Shown: positions 17,586 through 26,650 of the stretch, in pieces | How positions within the stretch are numbered: the stretch's first letter is position 1 | Layout of the letters: every line of letters starts with the position of its first letter | Source: Aureispira sp. | GTDB lineage: Bacteria; Bacteroidota; Bacteroidia; Chitinophagales; Saprospiraceae | Reading direction: 5' to 3' | DNA: 64,000 nt | Assembly (NCBI GenBank): GCA_024222455.1 | Contig: JAAEPD010000087.1 | Span: 55,005-119,004, forward strand | The notes under the pieces: model-generated | The model's input: only the letters and a program-made list of their open reading frames with translations | Database searches by the model: none | What the model was told of the DNA's origin: nothing | Translations under genes and position numbers: made by a program

Positions 17586-18608
17586 TTATTGCACAGGTAC
17601 TTGTTGCAGCTTGCCATCAGGTGTCAACCAAATTAGGTCTTTGGTATTTACGGTTTTGGTGACTACTTTAGTTGGGTTTGCCTTCGGATACAATGGACGA
17701 TTGATCATGAATCGGATTTGTAAATTGTAAGTGAACTGCACAGATGGTTCTAACATATCGGCACCTTCTACAATCTCAAATTGATTGTAAGGGATCTTTT
17801 CGTAGTACATAGTAGTTGGTTTGCGAGCAGTAGTTACATTTTTCTTGTCGATAGAAGAGCTGCAAAATGCTTGATAGTTGGTATAACGCTCTATAGGAAA
17901 AGCCATTCCTTGATTTTCGGTCACCATTCTATAGACACTGTCCAACTGGATATCTAATCCCTCAAATGTGCTAACACCTTTGTTGATATAAGCAACTGCT
18001 TTTGTGCGCAAATCTTGAAAAACTTCATGTGTGTTATCTACAAAATAATCGACCTTAACTAGGTCATAGATTTCGCTTTTTGCTGCTGCGGTCACTAGTT
18101 TAGAAATTAGGTTTCCATCTTTGAAACGAACATGGATATTTTGTTGAATTTCGAATCCTTTTGGTTTTTCTACATAGTTCTTTTTGAACACCTTTTTTTC
18201 TACCTCATATTCGTAAATAGGCACAAAAGAGATCATATCCATATAGATTTCTTTCTTGTCGATACCTAATCGTTTGGCTTCCGCCATGAATTTATCATAA
18301 CGTTCGTTGAGCAACTGGTCTGCTTCTTCGGCAGTTTTGCCCATTTGCTGCACATTAAATATGGCTAAGTAGGTATCTGCTTTTTTATTGGAAATAGCAT
18401 CCACATCTATAACTAGCGTGTTGTTATCGACCCAACGAGCTTTCGAAAAGGCGTTGTTGATAACAGTAGTAGTGCCATAATTATAATTGCCATTGGCTCT
18501 GTTGGCCGCAGCATTGTTGTTCGAGTAATTGATGTTTCCAGAGGCTTGTGCTGTGGAAGCTGTGTAGCTAGTTAGAATAACTAGAAGGCTTAAAATGATG
18601 TTTTTCAT
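17586..18608 (-). CDS. SIMPL (DUF541)-like exported protein
   Basis: A 340-residue protein with a signal peptide (cut near residue 20) and an Asn-rich mature start. The central region (about 55-200) has the pattern of SIMPL domains: a strand with NxKADTYLAIFNV, a helix with AEEADQLLNERYDKFMAEAKRLGIDKKEI, then strands and a second helix (LISKLVTAAA). SIMPL proteins are periplasmic or outer-membrane proteins of poorly defined role. It lies 6 bp downstream of the 406-residue exported protein, so the pair is probably co-transcribed leftward. Confidence 0.68.
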   Translation of the reverse strand: MKNIILSLLVILTSYTASTAQASGNINYSNNNAAANRANGNYNYGTTTVINNAFSKARWVDNNTLVIDVDAISNKKADTYLAIFNVQQMGKTAEEADQLLNERYDKFMAEAKRLGIDKKEIYMDMISFVPIYEYEVEKKVFKKNYVEKPKGFEIQQNIHVRFKDGNLISKLVTAAAKSEIYDLVKVDYFVDNTHEVFQDLRTKAVAYINKGVSTFEGLDIQLDSVYRMVTENQGMAFPIERYTNYQAFCSSSIDKKNVTTARKPTTMYYEKIPYNQFEIVEGADMLEPSVQFTYNLQIRFMINRPLYPKANPTKVVTKTVNTKDLIWLTPDGKLQQVPVQ

Positions 18609-18614
18609 GATGTT

Positions 18615-19835
18615 TTATTTAAATATTGAATGATGAATTTTGAATAAAGTTTCGAAGGATTCTTTTTGTAATATTTTTTCGAATTGTTGTCTACTGTATT
18701 GTATTTGATTATTGAGCATCTCAGATTTTTTTACTAAGATCTCCTTTGTTGTATAAATAGAAGAAAGGTTATTATACTGGAGTGTATAGTTTATCCAATT
18801 GTGCCAAAGCGTTAGCAACTTTTGGCCTTGAATTAAGGATTGAAGCTTTTGTTCAAATTTATTGATGGTAGTTTGGCTAGCCTTATTAGTTGCAATAGCA
18901 TAAACAAGTCCAGCACCTTTGTTTGCAATGAAGCTACTCTTGTAACTAATCATGTCTTGATAGCTTAAAAATCCGCCTGACATAGGATCTATCTTAGGGT
19001 GTGCAGGAAATAAATCTGCTCTGTAATTAGGAGGAATAATTGTACTGCTGTCTATTAGTTGACTTTTGAAGCGAATTCCATTATATCTAGAATGTTTTAA
19101 GGGCTTTCCTTCTTGGTCTGTTTGCAAAAACTCCTCATTATAAACATATAATTTCCTCGGAATTTTGTTTAAGTGCCAATAAACAGCACATCGATTAATA
19201 TTATCAATCGTCTGTTTTTTTTGCCCTTGATTATAAAAGGATTCGTATCTCAATAATCTAAAATCTGGAGAATATACACTTCTTGAAGTTAAGACTGTAT
19301 CTCCAGTAGTGTGTATGCAAGCAATGTGTTTTTCGATTAGAATATGCCCAAAGCTATCCTGCTGAGGTTGAAATTTTTCCCAAACTAGTTGATAGGTATA
19401 TGTATGTAATGGGAGTATAAATTCTCCTTTGGTGAACTCTATCGGAGTGTGTTTTTGACCTTTATAGTCATAATCAGGTTTAAAAAAGGACTCTACTCCA
19501 TAATTGTTTACAGGTGTTATTTTCATAGTATCTTGGCCCTTATAGCTGATAAAGATAGTATAGGGGAATGGTGTGTGATCTTCTAACTCAAAAGACAACT
19601 TAGTCCAACTAGATTTGTAATAACTAGGCGATTGATAACTAACCAAACAGTCTTGAAACTCGTCCTTGTTACATTCTGTCCAAATCTTATAGTCTGCCAT
19701 ATTAGTCACAGGCACTCCATTATATATGAGTCTAAAATTGAACTCCAAAGAAGGACCTAAAGCACCTGGTTGGGCAACAATTTGGCATTGTGTCAGCATA
19801 GCAAGAATGATTAGATATAAGGTTGTTCGAGTCAT
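18615..19835 (-). CDS. Exported hypothetical protein
   Basis: I do not recognise this 406-residue protein. It has a signal peptide of about 21 residues (LIILAMLTQCQIVAQ), and the cysteine is not placed as a clear lipobox. The mature part is rich in Tyr, Gln and Ser, with mixed strands in the first 280 residues and a more helical C-terminal third. It precedes the SIMPL-like gene by 6 bp, suggesting that both act in the cell envelope. A palindromic repeat lies just upstream of its promoter region. Confidence 0.7.
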   Translation of the reverse strand: MTRTTLYLIILAMLTQCQIVAQPGALGPSLEFNFRLIYNGVPVTNMADYKIWTECNKDEFQDCLVSYQSPSYYKSSWTKLSFELEDHTPFPYTIFISYKGQDTMKITPVNNYGVESFFKPDYDYKGQKHTPIEFTKGEFILPLHTYTYQLVWEKFQPQQDSFGHILIEKHIACIHTTGDTVLTSRSVYSPDFRLLRYESFYNQGQKKQTIDNINRCAVYWHLNKIPRKLYVYNEEFLQTDQEGKPLKHSRYNGIRFKSQLIDSSTIIPPNYRADLFPAHPKIDPMSGGFLSYQDMISYKSSFIANKGAGLVYAIATNKASQTTINKFEQKLQSLIQGQKLLTLWHNWINYTLQYNNLSSIYTTKEILVKKSEMLNNQIQYSRQQFEKILQKESFETLFKIHHSIFK

Positions 19836-19902
19836 TGTGAAAATAAGATTTAGGGTTAACGCTATTTATAAGATACAGGGTTATAAAAAATTACTTACTG
19901 TT

Positions 19903-19999
19903 GAAAAATTCCCCTAGCCCCCTTTAGAAGAGGGAATTTACACTGTGTAAAATCAATATATCCTGTATTCCCCCTTGTAAAGGGGGCTAGGGGAATTTC
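19903..19999. repeat. Long inverted repeat, C5-TAG-C5 family, copy 2
   Basis: The left arm (19903-19937) and right arm (19967-19999) are inverted copies built on the same CCCCTAGCCCCC core as the element at 7747-7836, again with inner C/G hairpins. The centre (19938-19966) differs from copy 1 and includes a small TTACAC/GTGTAA palindrome. It lies between the promoter region of the 406-residue gene and the end of the VWA gene. Confidence 0.85.
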
Positions 20000-20039
20000 T
20001 ACTCATTATTAAGCAAAAACATCAACTACAAAAGGACTG

Positions 20040-21401
20040 TTACTTATTGTAACTAAGCAACTGCTGTCTGTACTTAGCAAGCAAGTCGTAGATGAATTTG
20101 ATGTCTTTCTCTTTGTTTAGATTATAAGTAAGGGTCACTGTGTTTAGAACCTGATCTATTTGTTTTTGAGCTTCTTGCGGTTTGCCATCAGTATGGTATT
20201 TTATAGAAGCTTCTTTGAGTGTTTGTGCCATTTGTGCGATAGTGAAGTTTTTGAGTACTTCAGTATCTTTTTTCGAAATGTTGTGATAGTAGGTTTGTGG
20301 CAGCTCAATAACTTTTTCTATCGTTTCTTGTTGCTTTGTCTGGATATTATAAAAATGTAGCTTGGCTCTGACTTTTCTAGATTTATTGTAACCATCGTTT
20401 TTGAAAGTAGCTAAGAGTACTTGTGTAAGACCATTATTGATATTGTCTAACTCTAAGGAAAAAGTGTTATTACTAGCATCAGCCTGATAGCCATAAAGTT
20501 GCTGGATAGCTAAACCATCACCAACCACCAATTCTAATTTAACATCTTTAGCTACAGGAGACATTAGACTTTCTAGCTCATCTATGAATACTTTTTTGAT
20601 ATCGGCAGCATCATTGATAAAATGAATAGAACTTTTATTGCTAGAAGTCAACTGACGAGAGAGAGCATTATTGAAATTAACTCCAACACCAATAACTGCA
20701 ATATCAATCTGGTAATCTTCTTTGTAGTTGGTAGAGTTTTTAACAATAGTGCTAGGATCGATTTGTCCTGTATTGGTCAATGCATCAGTGAGCATAATTA
20801 CTCTATTGGCGGATTGGTTTTGATAATTTTGGGTTACTTGCTCATAACCTTTTAGTAAACCACTGTTGAGGTTAGTGCCTCCTCCAACTTGTATTTCTTG
20901 TATTTTTTGTAGTAATTGAGCATTGTTGTTGCCTACTTTTTGGGAAGGAATAAGTACTTCAACACCATTACTGAATAAAACAATAGAAATAACATCTTGA
21001 CTACGTAGCCTTTGGACAAACTCTTTGCATGCTTGTTTGGTGTGTTTTATTCTATCGCCACTCATGGAACCACTTCTATCTATTACCAAAGAAACATTGA
21101 TAGGTGGAATTTCGTGTAGTTCTAAATTGGCTGTTGTTAGACCTACTTGAAGTACAGGATCATTAGTAAAAGGCTTTCCTCTTGTCCAACTTAAATCTAG
21201 ATTTACGGCTTTATTTTTGCTAGGTAAAGGGATGTTGTGTGTATGATAATTGATGTATTCTTCTACTATAATTTCAGAAGGTTGAGGTATGATTTCTTTG
21301 GCTTTTGTCATGCCTACTGAGGCAGAGGAGTATCCTTGCTGAGCAAAAATAGAGGGGAGGTAAGCAATGAACATACAGGTTAATACTACTAGGTTTTTCA
21401 T
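20040..21401 (-). CDS. Exported VWA-domain protein
   Basis: I start this at ATG 21401 because that gives a proper signal peptide (MKNLVVLTC...SIFAQ); the frame is open 11 codons further upstream. The 453-residue product has a von Willebrand type A domain with an intact MIDAS metal site DRSGS (Asp108, Ser110, Ser112). The later VWA threonine region lies in GGGTNLNSG and the aspartate in MLTDALTNTG. A beta-rich domain and a helical C-terminus follow. VWA proteins of this layout bind ligands through a divalent metal. A cytosolic paralogue lies at 54163-55440. It is divergent from the 355-residue membrane protein gene. Confidence 0.85.
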   Translation of the reverse strand: MKNLVVLTCMFIAYLPSIFAQQGYSSASVGMTKAKEIIPQPSEIIVEEYINYHTHNIPLPSKNKAVNLDLSWTRGKPFTNDPVLQVGLTTANLELHEIPPINVSLVIDRSGSMSGDRIKHTKQACKEFVQRLRSQDVISIVLFSNGVEVLIPSQKVGNNNAQLLQKIQEIQVGGGTNLNSGLLKGYEQVTQNYQNQSANRVIMLTDALTNTGQIDPSTIVKNSTNYKEDYQIDIAVIGVGVNFNNALSRQLTSSNKSSIHFINDAADIKKVFIDELESLMSPVAKDVKLELVVGDGLAIQQLYGYQADASNNTFSLELDNINNGLTQVLLATFKNDGYNKSRKVRAKLHFYNIQTKQQETIEKVIELPQTYYHNISKKDTEVLKNFTIAQMAQTLKEASIKYHTDGKPQEAQKQIDQVLNTVTLTYNLNKEKDIKFIYDLLAKYRQQLLSYNK

Positions 21402-21422
21402 TATATTATAGTTTTTAGTTGA

Positions 21423-21471
21423 GACAGCTTGCAAGCTGTCTTTACGAAATTGGACAACTTGTAGATTGTCC
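21423..21471. repeat. Two related tandem palindromes
   Basis: GACAGCTTGCAAGCTGTC at 21423-21440 is a perfect 18-bp palindrome. At 21452-21471 a diverged relative, GGACAACTTGTAGATTGTCC, follows 11 bp later; the two share 13 of 18 aligned positions. They lie in the 5' region of the leftward VWA gene. Confidence 0.75.
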
Positions 21472-21525
21472 TTGTGCTTGATACTTCAAACCTAGAGCAG
21501 TTTTGGCAAGATGTAAAGAAATTCC

Positions 21526-21578
21526 TTTGTAAAGGGCTTTGTAAAGTGTTTTACAATTTGTACACTGTGTTTTACAAA
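21526..21578. promoter_or_regulatory. Array of TTTGTAAA/TTTACAAA boxes (possible operator)
   Basis: Two direct TTTGTAAA boxes (21526-21533, 21538-21545) are followed by inverted forms at 21550-21556 and 21571-21578 and a TTTGTACA at 21557-21564. The sequence GTGTTTTACAA occurs twice exactly 21 bp apart (21546 and 21567), two helical turns, as expected for paired protein binding. It sits between divergent genes. Confidence 0.45.
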
Positions 21579-21735
21579 CCTATTATTGGATATAGTTATT
21601 GGATTTTTAGAACTTTATGTAGTGAGTTGATAAATCGAAGATGATTGATGTTTGATCAAACATATAGATTTGATGGTTTTTAAATTTTAGTAGGAATTTT
21701 AGAAACTCAGCGAGCTCTCAACTTCATGATTAGAT

Positions 21736-22803
21736 ATGGATAAAAAAGATTTGTTTGCTTTGAGGAAACTCAAACAATTGGTGGAGGAAGTTTTCCGAGA
21801 TCGATTTGAAGATTGTACAGATGCCATAGAAGACTGGAAAGGGAAACAGATAAAATCCTTTCAGCAAGATTTGATGCAACAGGTTGGTGGACATGTGAGT
21901 GAAAAATGGTTTTATACTCATATTAAAACACAAGAGAATAAAAAATTGCCTCGTGTAGATATTCTGAATCTACTGTCTGTTTATGTCGGGTATGATAATT
22001 GGAATAGTTTTAAGGAGTTGAATGTTGAAAGTTTGATGTTGAATGAAGGGGTAAAGCAGGAGATTACTGAATATTCAACTATATCTGACAATGATAGTGC
22101 AGAAGAGGATATTCTTCTTACTGAAAACTTATCCTTGATAGACACAACTATTATAGAGCAGCCCAAAGATGAAGAAGAAACTAAAACTAAGTCTTGGATG
22201 TGGTTGTTGGGGACAGCAGCTAGTATAGGTACTCTACTTATTATATTTTTTGGGGCAATGCAAATGGTAGCTAATTCACCAAGTAAGTATCGATTTTGTT
22301 TTGTAGATGCTGATGATCAATCTGCCATAAAGAGTAAAATACTTCGGATACAATGGTTGAAAAAAGAGGAAAGCCCTTTGATCTTGGATTGTGATTCGGC
22401 AGGTTGTATAGAGTTGGAGGTTTCGGATGAAACGGTGCAGTTGGTAGTTGGAGGTTTATATTATAAGTCAGATACTATAGTAAGACAGTTAAAAAGCATT
22501 GCAGGTGCTGAAACGATAGAGTTGAAGAAAGATGATTATGCGCTAATGTTGCACCTTTTTTCTAAAACTAAAATAAAAGATTGGAAAAAACGTAGAATGC
22601 AACTCTCTAAAATGATTGCTCCTGATGCTCGAATAGTACAGGTTTATGATGCTAATAATTTAGGGATGGAGTTGTATAACAAAGAGGAGTTTATCAATAA
22701 ATTGACTATGCCTATTGGGAGTTTGGGCAAAATAGAGATTTTAGAAACGCATTATAGCCGAAATGGATTGATGCAGGATATTCGATTTAGACAAACAGAC
22801 TAA
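21736..22803 (+). CDS. Single-pass membrane protein with helical cytosolic N-domain
   Basis: A 355-residue protein with no signal peptide. The N-terminal 95 residues are helical and polar (VEEVFRDRFEDCTDAIEDWKGKQIKSF; SEKWFYTHIKTQENKKLPRVDILNLLSVYVGYDNWNSF) and could be a DNA- or protein-binding module. One membrane helix is at about 152-175, and a 180-residue periplasmic, mixed alpha/beta domain follows. The layout resembles anti-sigma or transmembrane sensor proteins, but no known domain is recognised. It is co-directional with the next exported gene (11-bp gap) and divergent from the VWA gene. Confidence 0.72.
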   Translation: MDKKDLFALRKLKQLVEEVFRDRFEDCTDAIEDWKGKQIKSFQQDLMQQVGGHVSEKWFYTHIKTQENKKLPRVDILNLLSVYVGYDNWNSFKELNVESLMLNEGVKQEITEYSTISDNDSAEEDILLTENLSLIDTTIIEQPKDEEETKTKSWMWLLGTAASIGTLLIIFFGAMQMVANSPSKYRFCFVDADDQSAIKSKILRIQWLKKEESPLILDCDSAGCIELEVSDETVQLVVGGLYYKSDTIVRQLKSIAGAETIELKKDDYALMLHLFSKTKIKDWKKRRMQLSKMIAPDARIVQVYDANNLGMELYNKEEFINKLTMPIGSLGKIEILETHYSRNGLMQDIRFRQTD

Positions 22804-22814
22804 AGAATTCAACT

Positions 22815-23471
22815 ATGAATTATAAATTACGAATTATATATATAATAATATTCTGTCTTGGCTTGAACTTGAGTTCAAGAGGGCAGAATGCAAGCTATAA
22901 TACTAATAATAACTCTTCTTATAAAGGGGCTTATGGTTATGAGGTGAAGCGAGATTTTGAGAATACTCGCTTGCAACAAAAAAACCTAGATGCTTTTGAA
23001 TGTAGAGCTAAACAGAAGGTAAAAGATTTTGTGGATTATGTCAATCTGTTGGCTAATGAAGAATATGGTAAGGAGTTGAGGACACATGCTGCTGGTTTGA
23101 CTAAAGCGCTTTTTGTGAATGAGCGGATTGTGATCAAATCGCATTGGTTTTCGGGCAAGAAGATGAAAGAGCACAGTTTGACTGCATTTATTAGGGCTTT
23201 GCAAGATTTGGATGGAACAACTCTTACAGTATCTGTAGTGGATATTAAAACAGCTGTTCCCTTGACTCGAACTGGAGAAGGCTATGTCGGTAGATTGGTA
23301 GCTAAACAGACTTTAGAGCTTAAGAAGAATGATAAAGTGCAAGGGGTTAGTCCATATAAGGAGCTGGAAGTGGGTATTGTGTTGAAACGAATAAAGAAGA
23401 AATTTGGAAAGCAGGAACAGGAAATCTGGGAGTTGTTTTTGGGTGATGTGACTGTGCTAGAGAATCCTTAG
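22815..23471 (+). CDS. Exported hypothetical protein
   Basis: A 218-residue protein with a signal peptide (about 23 residues, LNLSSRGQ) and an Asn/Tyr-rich mature start similar in style to the SIMPL-like protein at 17586-18608. A helical segment (FECRAKQKVKDFVDYVNLLANEEY) and a beta-rich half follow. I do not recognise the family. It follows the membrane sensor-like gene by 11 bp and is followed by two hairpins, the second a good terminator, so the pair forms one short operon. Confidence 0.7.
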   Translation: MNYKLRIIYIIIFCLGLNLSSRGQNASYNTNNNSSYKGAYGYEVKRDFENTRLQQKNLDAFECRAKQKVKDFVDYVNLLANEEYGKELRTHAAGLTKALFVNERIVIKSHWFSGKKMKEHSLTAFIRALQDLDGTTLTVSVVDIKTAVPLTRTGEGYVGRLVAKQTLELKKNDKVQGVSPYKELEVGIVLKRIKKKFGKQEQEIWELFLGDVTVLENP

Positions 23472-23521
23472 ACTTACTGTACTTGGTATAAAATTTGAAG
23501 ATTTAGAAAAATACAAATTGC

Positions 23522-23563
23522 GATAATACTCTAACACTGAAGAAGAAAATAGAGAGTATTGTC
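23522..23563 (+). promoter_or_regulatory. Stem-loop upstream of the terminator
   Basis: GATAATACTCT (23522-23532) pairs with AGAGTATTGTC (23553-23563) with one mismatch around a 20-nt A-rich loop. It lies in the 3' untranslated region of the preceding gene and may protect the mRNA end or pause polymerase before the terminator. Confidence 0.45.
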
Positions 23564-23581
23564 AGGAGAAACTGTGTTTTG

Positions 23582-23643
23582 AAGCACATGCTTTAGTCAT
23601 TGCTATAATAGGCGATTGCTAAAGTATGTGCTTTTTATTTTTA
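23582..23643 (+). terminator. Rho-independent terminator
   Basis: A 15-bp stem (23582-23596 with 23619-23633, one G-U mismatch) is followed directly by a T-rich run. It closes the two-gene unit ending at 23471. Confidence 0.85.
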
Positions 23644-23665
23644 CATATTAAAAAATAGACTTGTT

Positions 23666-24259
23666 ATGAAGAATCAATTTTATGGTATTGGACTGTTAAT
23701 TTTAGTTTCTATTGGTTTTATGACCTGTGATAAGCCAGAAAGTCGACAATTTGGTATTTTTAAAGTATTGGATAATGATCTGACTATAGAAATGGAGGGA
23801 ACTATAAATAGTAAATCTCTTGATAATTTTAATGAGCTGTTAGAGAGCTACCCCAATATTAATTTGGTTAATATAGTGGAGTGTGATGGTTCTTCTGATG
23901 ATGAGATTAATTTGCAGCTGTCTGCTAAAGTTTATCAGCAAGGTATTCAAACACATTTGCTTGATGATGGATTAATAGCATCGGGAGGTACAGATTTTTT
24001 TCTGGCAGGAACCAAAAGAACAATAGGAAGTAATACCAAAATTGGTGTGCACTCTTGGTCTGATGGTAGCTCTGAAGCTACGGATTTTCCAGTAGGCGAT
24101 AGTAAACATCAACCTTATATCGATTATTATGTATCTGTAGGGTTTACTACACAAGAAGCTAAGGACTTTTACTATTTCACCATCAATGCGGCTACTGCTA
24201 GTAATATACATTGGATGACCGCTTCTGAAATCACCCAATATAAAATATTGAAAAACTAG
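23666..24259 (+). CDS. Lipoprotein with ClpP/crotonase-like fold (COG3904-type)
   Basis: A 197-residue lipoprotein with lipobox FMTC (Cys21). The mature domain has the order expected for a ClpP-like fold: a strand with a central hydrophobic core (INLVNIVECDG), a helix (DEINLQLSAKVYQQGI), a strand and the small-residue turn LIASGGTDFFLAGTKRTI, then SNTKIGVHSW. The usual Ser at the nucleophile turn is not clearly present (SGGTDF), so activity is doubtful. It would sit in the periplasm attached to a membrane. It is a single gene between terminators; function unknown. Confidence 0.65.
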   Translation: MKNQFYGIGLLILVSIGFMTCDKPESRQFGIFKVLDNDLTIEMEGTINSKSLDNFNELLESYPNINLVNIVECDGSSDDEINLQLSAKVYQQGIQTHLLDDGLIASGGTDFFLAGTKRTIGSNTKIGVHSWSDGSSEATDFPVGDSKHQPYIDYYVSVGFTTQEAKDFYYFTINAATASNIHWMTASEITQYKILKN

Positions 24260-24439
24260 ACAACAATTAGTCTAATGTGTTTAAGTGGCATTCATTCGAA
24301 GAAACGGATAACCTAAGTTTAGGTGTTCAGCTAAATAGGGTTAAATGATTTTTTTACTTTAAAACGGAAGTCTTATAAAGCTTTCTTAAAAAAGTAATTA
24401 ATTTTGGGTTTTTGAGTTTTTGTTATTTGCTTAGTACTT

Positions 24440-26323
24440 ATGTTATACAAAATACTATTTTCTTGGGTATGCTTGTTTGTTGCTTTGGGTGGTTTGATAG
24501 CCCAAGAGGATACAAACAAAGAAGATGAACGCAACAAACCTTTGGGTGATACTACTCAGGTACACTATTATTATATAGATAGACCTACTGTACAATACCG
24601 TATAGACACTACGTTACGCAATTTTGAGAAGATCAATGCCAGTTGGCGTGATCAGTCTGACTATTGGGATTTGGGCAATTTGGGGAGTCCTCATTTTTCG
24701 CCAATTTATAAAACTTCGATCAAAGCGGGTTTTAGGGTCGGTATGGACCAATACAAAATGAATCGATTGCGTCGAGAAGATATTCGATATTTTAATATAG
24801 AGAGCAATCGACCTTTCACAGATTTGTATTATTCTCAGGTTGGTCAGCAGAACTCTTATATCCGAGCAGAGTTTGCCCATCAGCTTATTCCTGATTTAGT
24901 CTATTTTTCTTTGCACTACAATCTGATTAACTATGAAGGTTTTTTTGCTCACCAAAAGGTGCGTAATCAGAATTTTGGATTAACGGTAAGGGCTAATACT
25001 AAAAATAGACGCTATCAAGGCTATTTTACTTTTTTGACCAATGCGCTCAAAAACGAAATTAATGGTGGTGTAGAAGTGGATACTAATGTATATGGTCGGG
25101 CTAAAGATTTTTTGGTAAATGTACCTGTCCGAACAACTAGTGCACAAGCACAGAATCGACATACAGATCTTAGTTATGTACATTTTTTGTATAACGCCTC
25201 TGTAGATTCTGCTACTGGAAAAACGTTGGCAACTAATGCTTTTGAACATAGAATTACCTACCAACTCAATCGGTATAAATATTATGACAAAGGGCCTAGC
25301 GAAAGTTTTTATGGTACTTATTATACCAACCCTAGAGGAATTAGACATTATATCAAACAAGAGATTTTTGAGAATGAACTGAGTTTTAGACAAGCTATTG
25401 GAGGTAACCTCAGTAATGCTCCTGTTACGTTGAAGGCTTATTTGCAGCACAGTTGGCATTTTTTGAATCAGCAACCCGAAAAAACACAAATTCATAACCT
25501 GTTTGCTGGACTAATTGCTGAAGGGCGACCAGAACAGGCTTTTCGGTATAAGGTGAAAGGGCAAATAGGTTGGGCCAAACAGACTTGGGATTATTATGTA
25601 AATGGTCAGGTTGGTTATGATTTTGGAAAGTTTGGTTATGTAGAGGGCAAAGCTCTTTTTCAACGCTATCAACCTAGTTTGGTAGAGCGTCGGATATTGA
25701 TCTCTTGGGATGAGGTTTGGGATAATAATGATTTTAAGCAGGTGCAAGAATTGAGTTTTGGCGGAAGCTATAGCTTGAAACGTTGGGGTTTTCGGATAGA
25801 GGCACTCAATCATACTCTCAATAATTTGATTTATTTTGATTCGGTAGGTGTTTATCAGAGCCAAAATCAAACGATCAATATGTTGCAATTAAAGCTGCAA
25901 CAAGATATTAAGGTTTGGCGTTTCCATCTAGATAATGAGGTGGTTTGGCAACCTGTGTTGAGTGGGGCTAATTTTTTTAGATTTCCAGAGTTGATGCTCA
26001 AGCATAATTTGTATTTTGAAAGTATGGTCTTCAAGAAAGTGGTACGACTAAAAGTTGGGGCTAGTGTTCGTTATAATACTAATTATAAAGGCTATGGTTA
26101 TACACCAGTTATTGGGCAGTTTTATCTGCAAAATGAACGGATGTTGACTTTTTATCCTATGATAGATGTCTATCTAGCTGCTAAAATATGGCAATTCAAA
26201 GTGTTTGTAACAGCGGAGAATATTATGCAAGTTATTACTGGCGAAAATGCTTTTCCTACGGTTCATAATCCTTATCCTAATTTCTTAGTGCGTTTTGGTG
26301 TTGGTTGGAGATTGTTTGACTAG
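24440..26323 (+). CDS. Putative outer membrane porin (Porin_10-type)
   Basis: A 627-residue protein with a signal peptide (about 21 residues, GGLIAQ) and many alternating amphipathic strands rich in Tyr, Phe, Asn and Gln. The early region with YYYIDRPTVQYRIDTTLRNF and the NLGSPHFSPIY turn is characteristic of the large Bacteroidota putative-porin family. The C-terminus ends in an amphipathic strand (NFLVRFGVGWRLFD), as needed for barrel insertion. It is probably an outer-membrane channel; the substrate is unknown. Confidence 0.85.
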   Translation: MLYKILFSWVCLFVALGGLIAQEDTNKEDERNKPLGDTTQVHYYYIDRPTVQYRIDTTLRNFEKINASWRDQSDYWDLGNLGSPHFSPIYKTSIKAGFRVGMDQYKMNRLRREDIRYFNIESNRPFTDLYYSQVGQQNSYIRAEFAHQLIPDLVYFSLHYNLINYEGFFAHQKVRNQNFGLTVRANTKNRRYQGYFTFLTNALKNEINGGVEVDTNVYGRAKDFLVNVPVRTTSAQAQNRHTDLSYVHFLYNASVDSATGKTLATNAFEHRITYQLNRYKYYDKGPSESFYGTYYTNPRGIRHYIKQEIFENELSFRQAIGGNLSNAPVTLKAYLQHSWHFLNQQPEKTQIHNLFAGLIAEGRPEQAFRYKVKGQIGWAKQTWDYYVNGQVGYDFGKFGYVEGKALFQRYQPSLVERRILISWDEVWDNNDFKQVQELSFGGSYSLKRWGFRIEALNHTLNNLIYFDSVGVYQSQNQTINMLQLKLQQDIKVWRFHLDNEVVWQPVLSGANFFRFPELMLKHNLYFESMVFKKVVRLKVGASVRYNTNYKGYGYTPVIGQFYLQNERMLTFYPMIDVYLAAKIWQFKVFVTAENIMQVITGENAFPTVHNPYPNFLVRFGVGWRLFD

Positions 26324-26389
26324 CAATAGTTGTAAGTTATAAGGCCTAAGTAGTACATTAAACTGTTACAGAGTTAATACCTGATAATC

Positions 26390-26650
26390 ATGACTAAGGA
26401 AGAAGCTATACAGTCTGTAGAGAAATATCTAAAAGAAAAGGAGTTTAGTTGGGAGGCCATGTATCATACAGACAAAGAACCTGAAGAATACTCTAGATAT
26501 TGGCTTTTTAAAAATCTATGGGAGCCAAGAGACCCTAGGCGAGGAGATGATATTCTAGTAGATAGTAGAAGGCCTTATCTTTTAGTGCATAAAATAGAGA
26601 CGAGTGTTATAGAGGTTAGTTATGAACAAGTAACAAATTATACAGATTGA
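26390..26650 (+). CDS. Small hypothetical protein
   Basis: An 86-residue, charged, soluble protein. The pattern of an N-terminal helix (KEEAIQSVEKYLKEKEF), a central aromatic region and a C-terminal DDILVDSRRPYLLVHKIETSVIEV strand pair is loosely like YrhB/Imm35-type immunity proteins, but the match by eye is weak and there is no toxin gene beside it. Its TGA stop overlaps the TTG start of the next gene (TTGA), which suggests translational coupling. Confidence 0.6.
   Translation: MTKEEAIQSVEKYLKEKEFSWEAMYHTDKEPEEYSRYWLFKNLWEPRDPRRGDDILVDSRRPYLLVHKIETSVIEVSYEQVTNYTD

Noticed and set aside
26390..26650. Toxin-immunity pair based on weak YrhB/Imm35 likeness
   Set aside because: No polymorphic toxin or effector gene lies next to it and the match is only a loose pattern.
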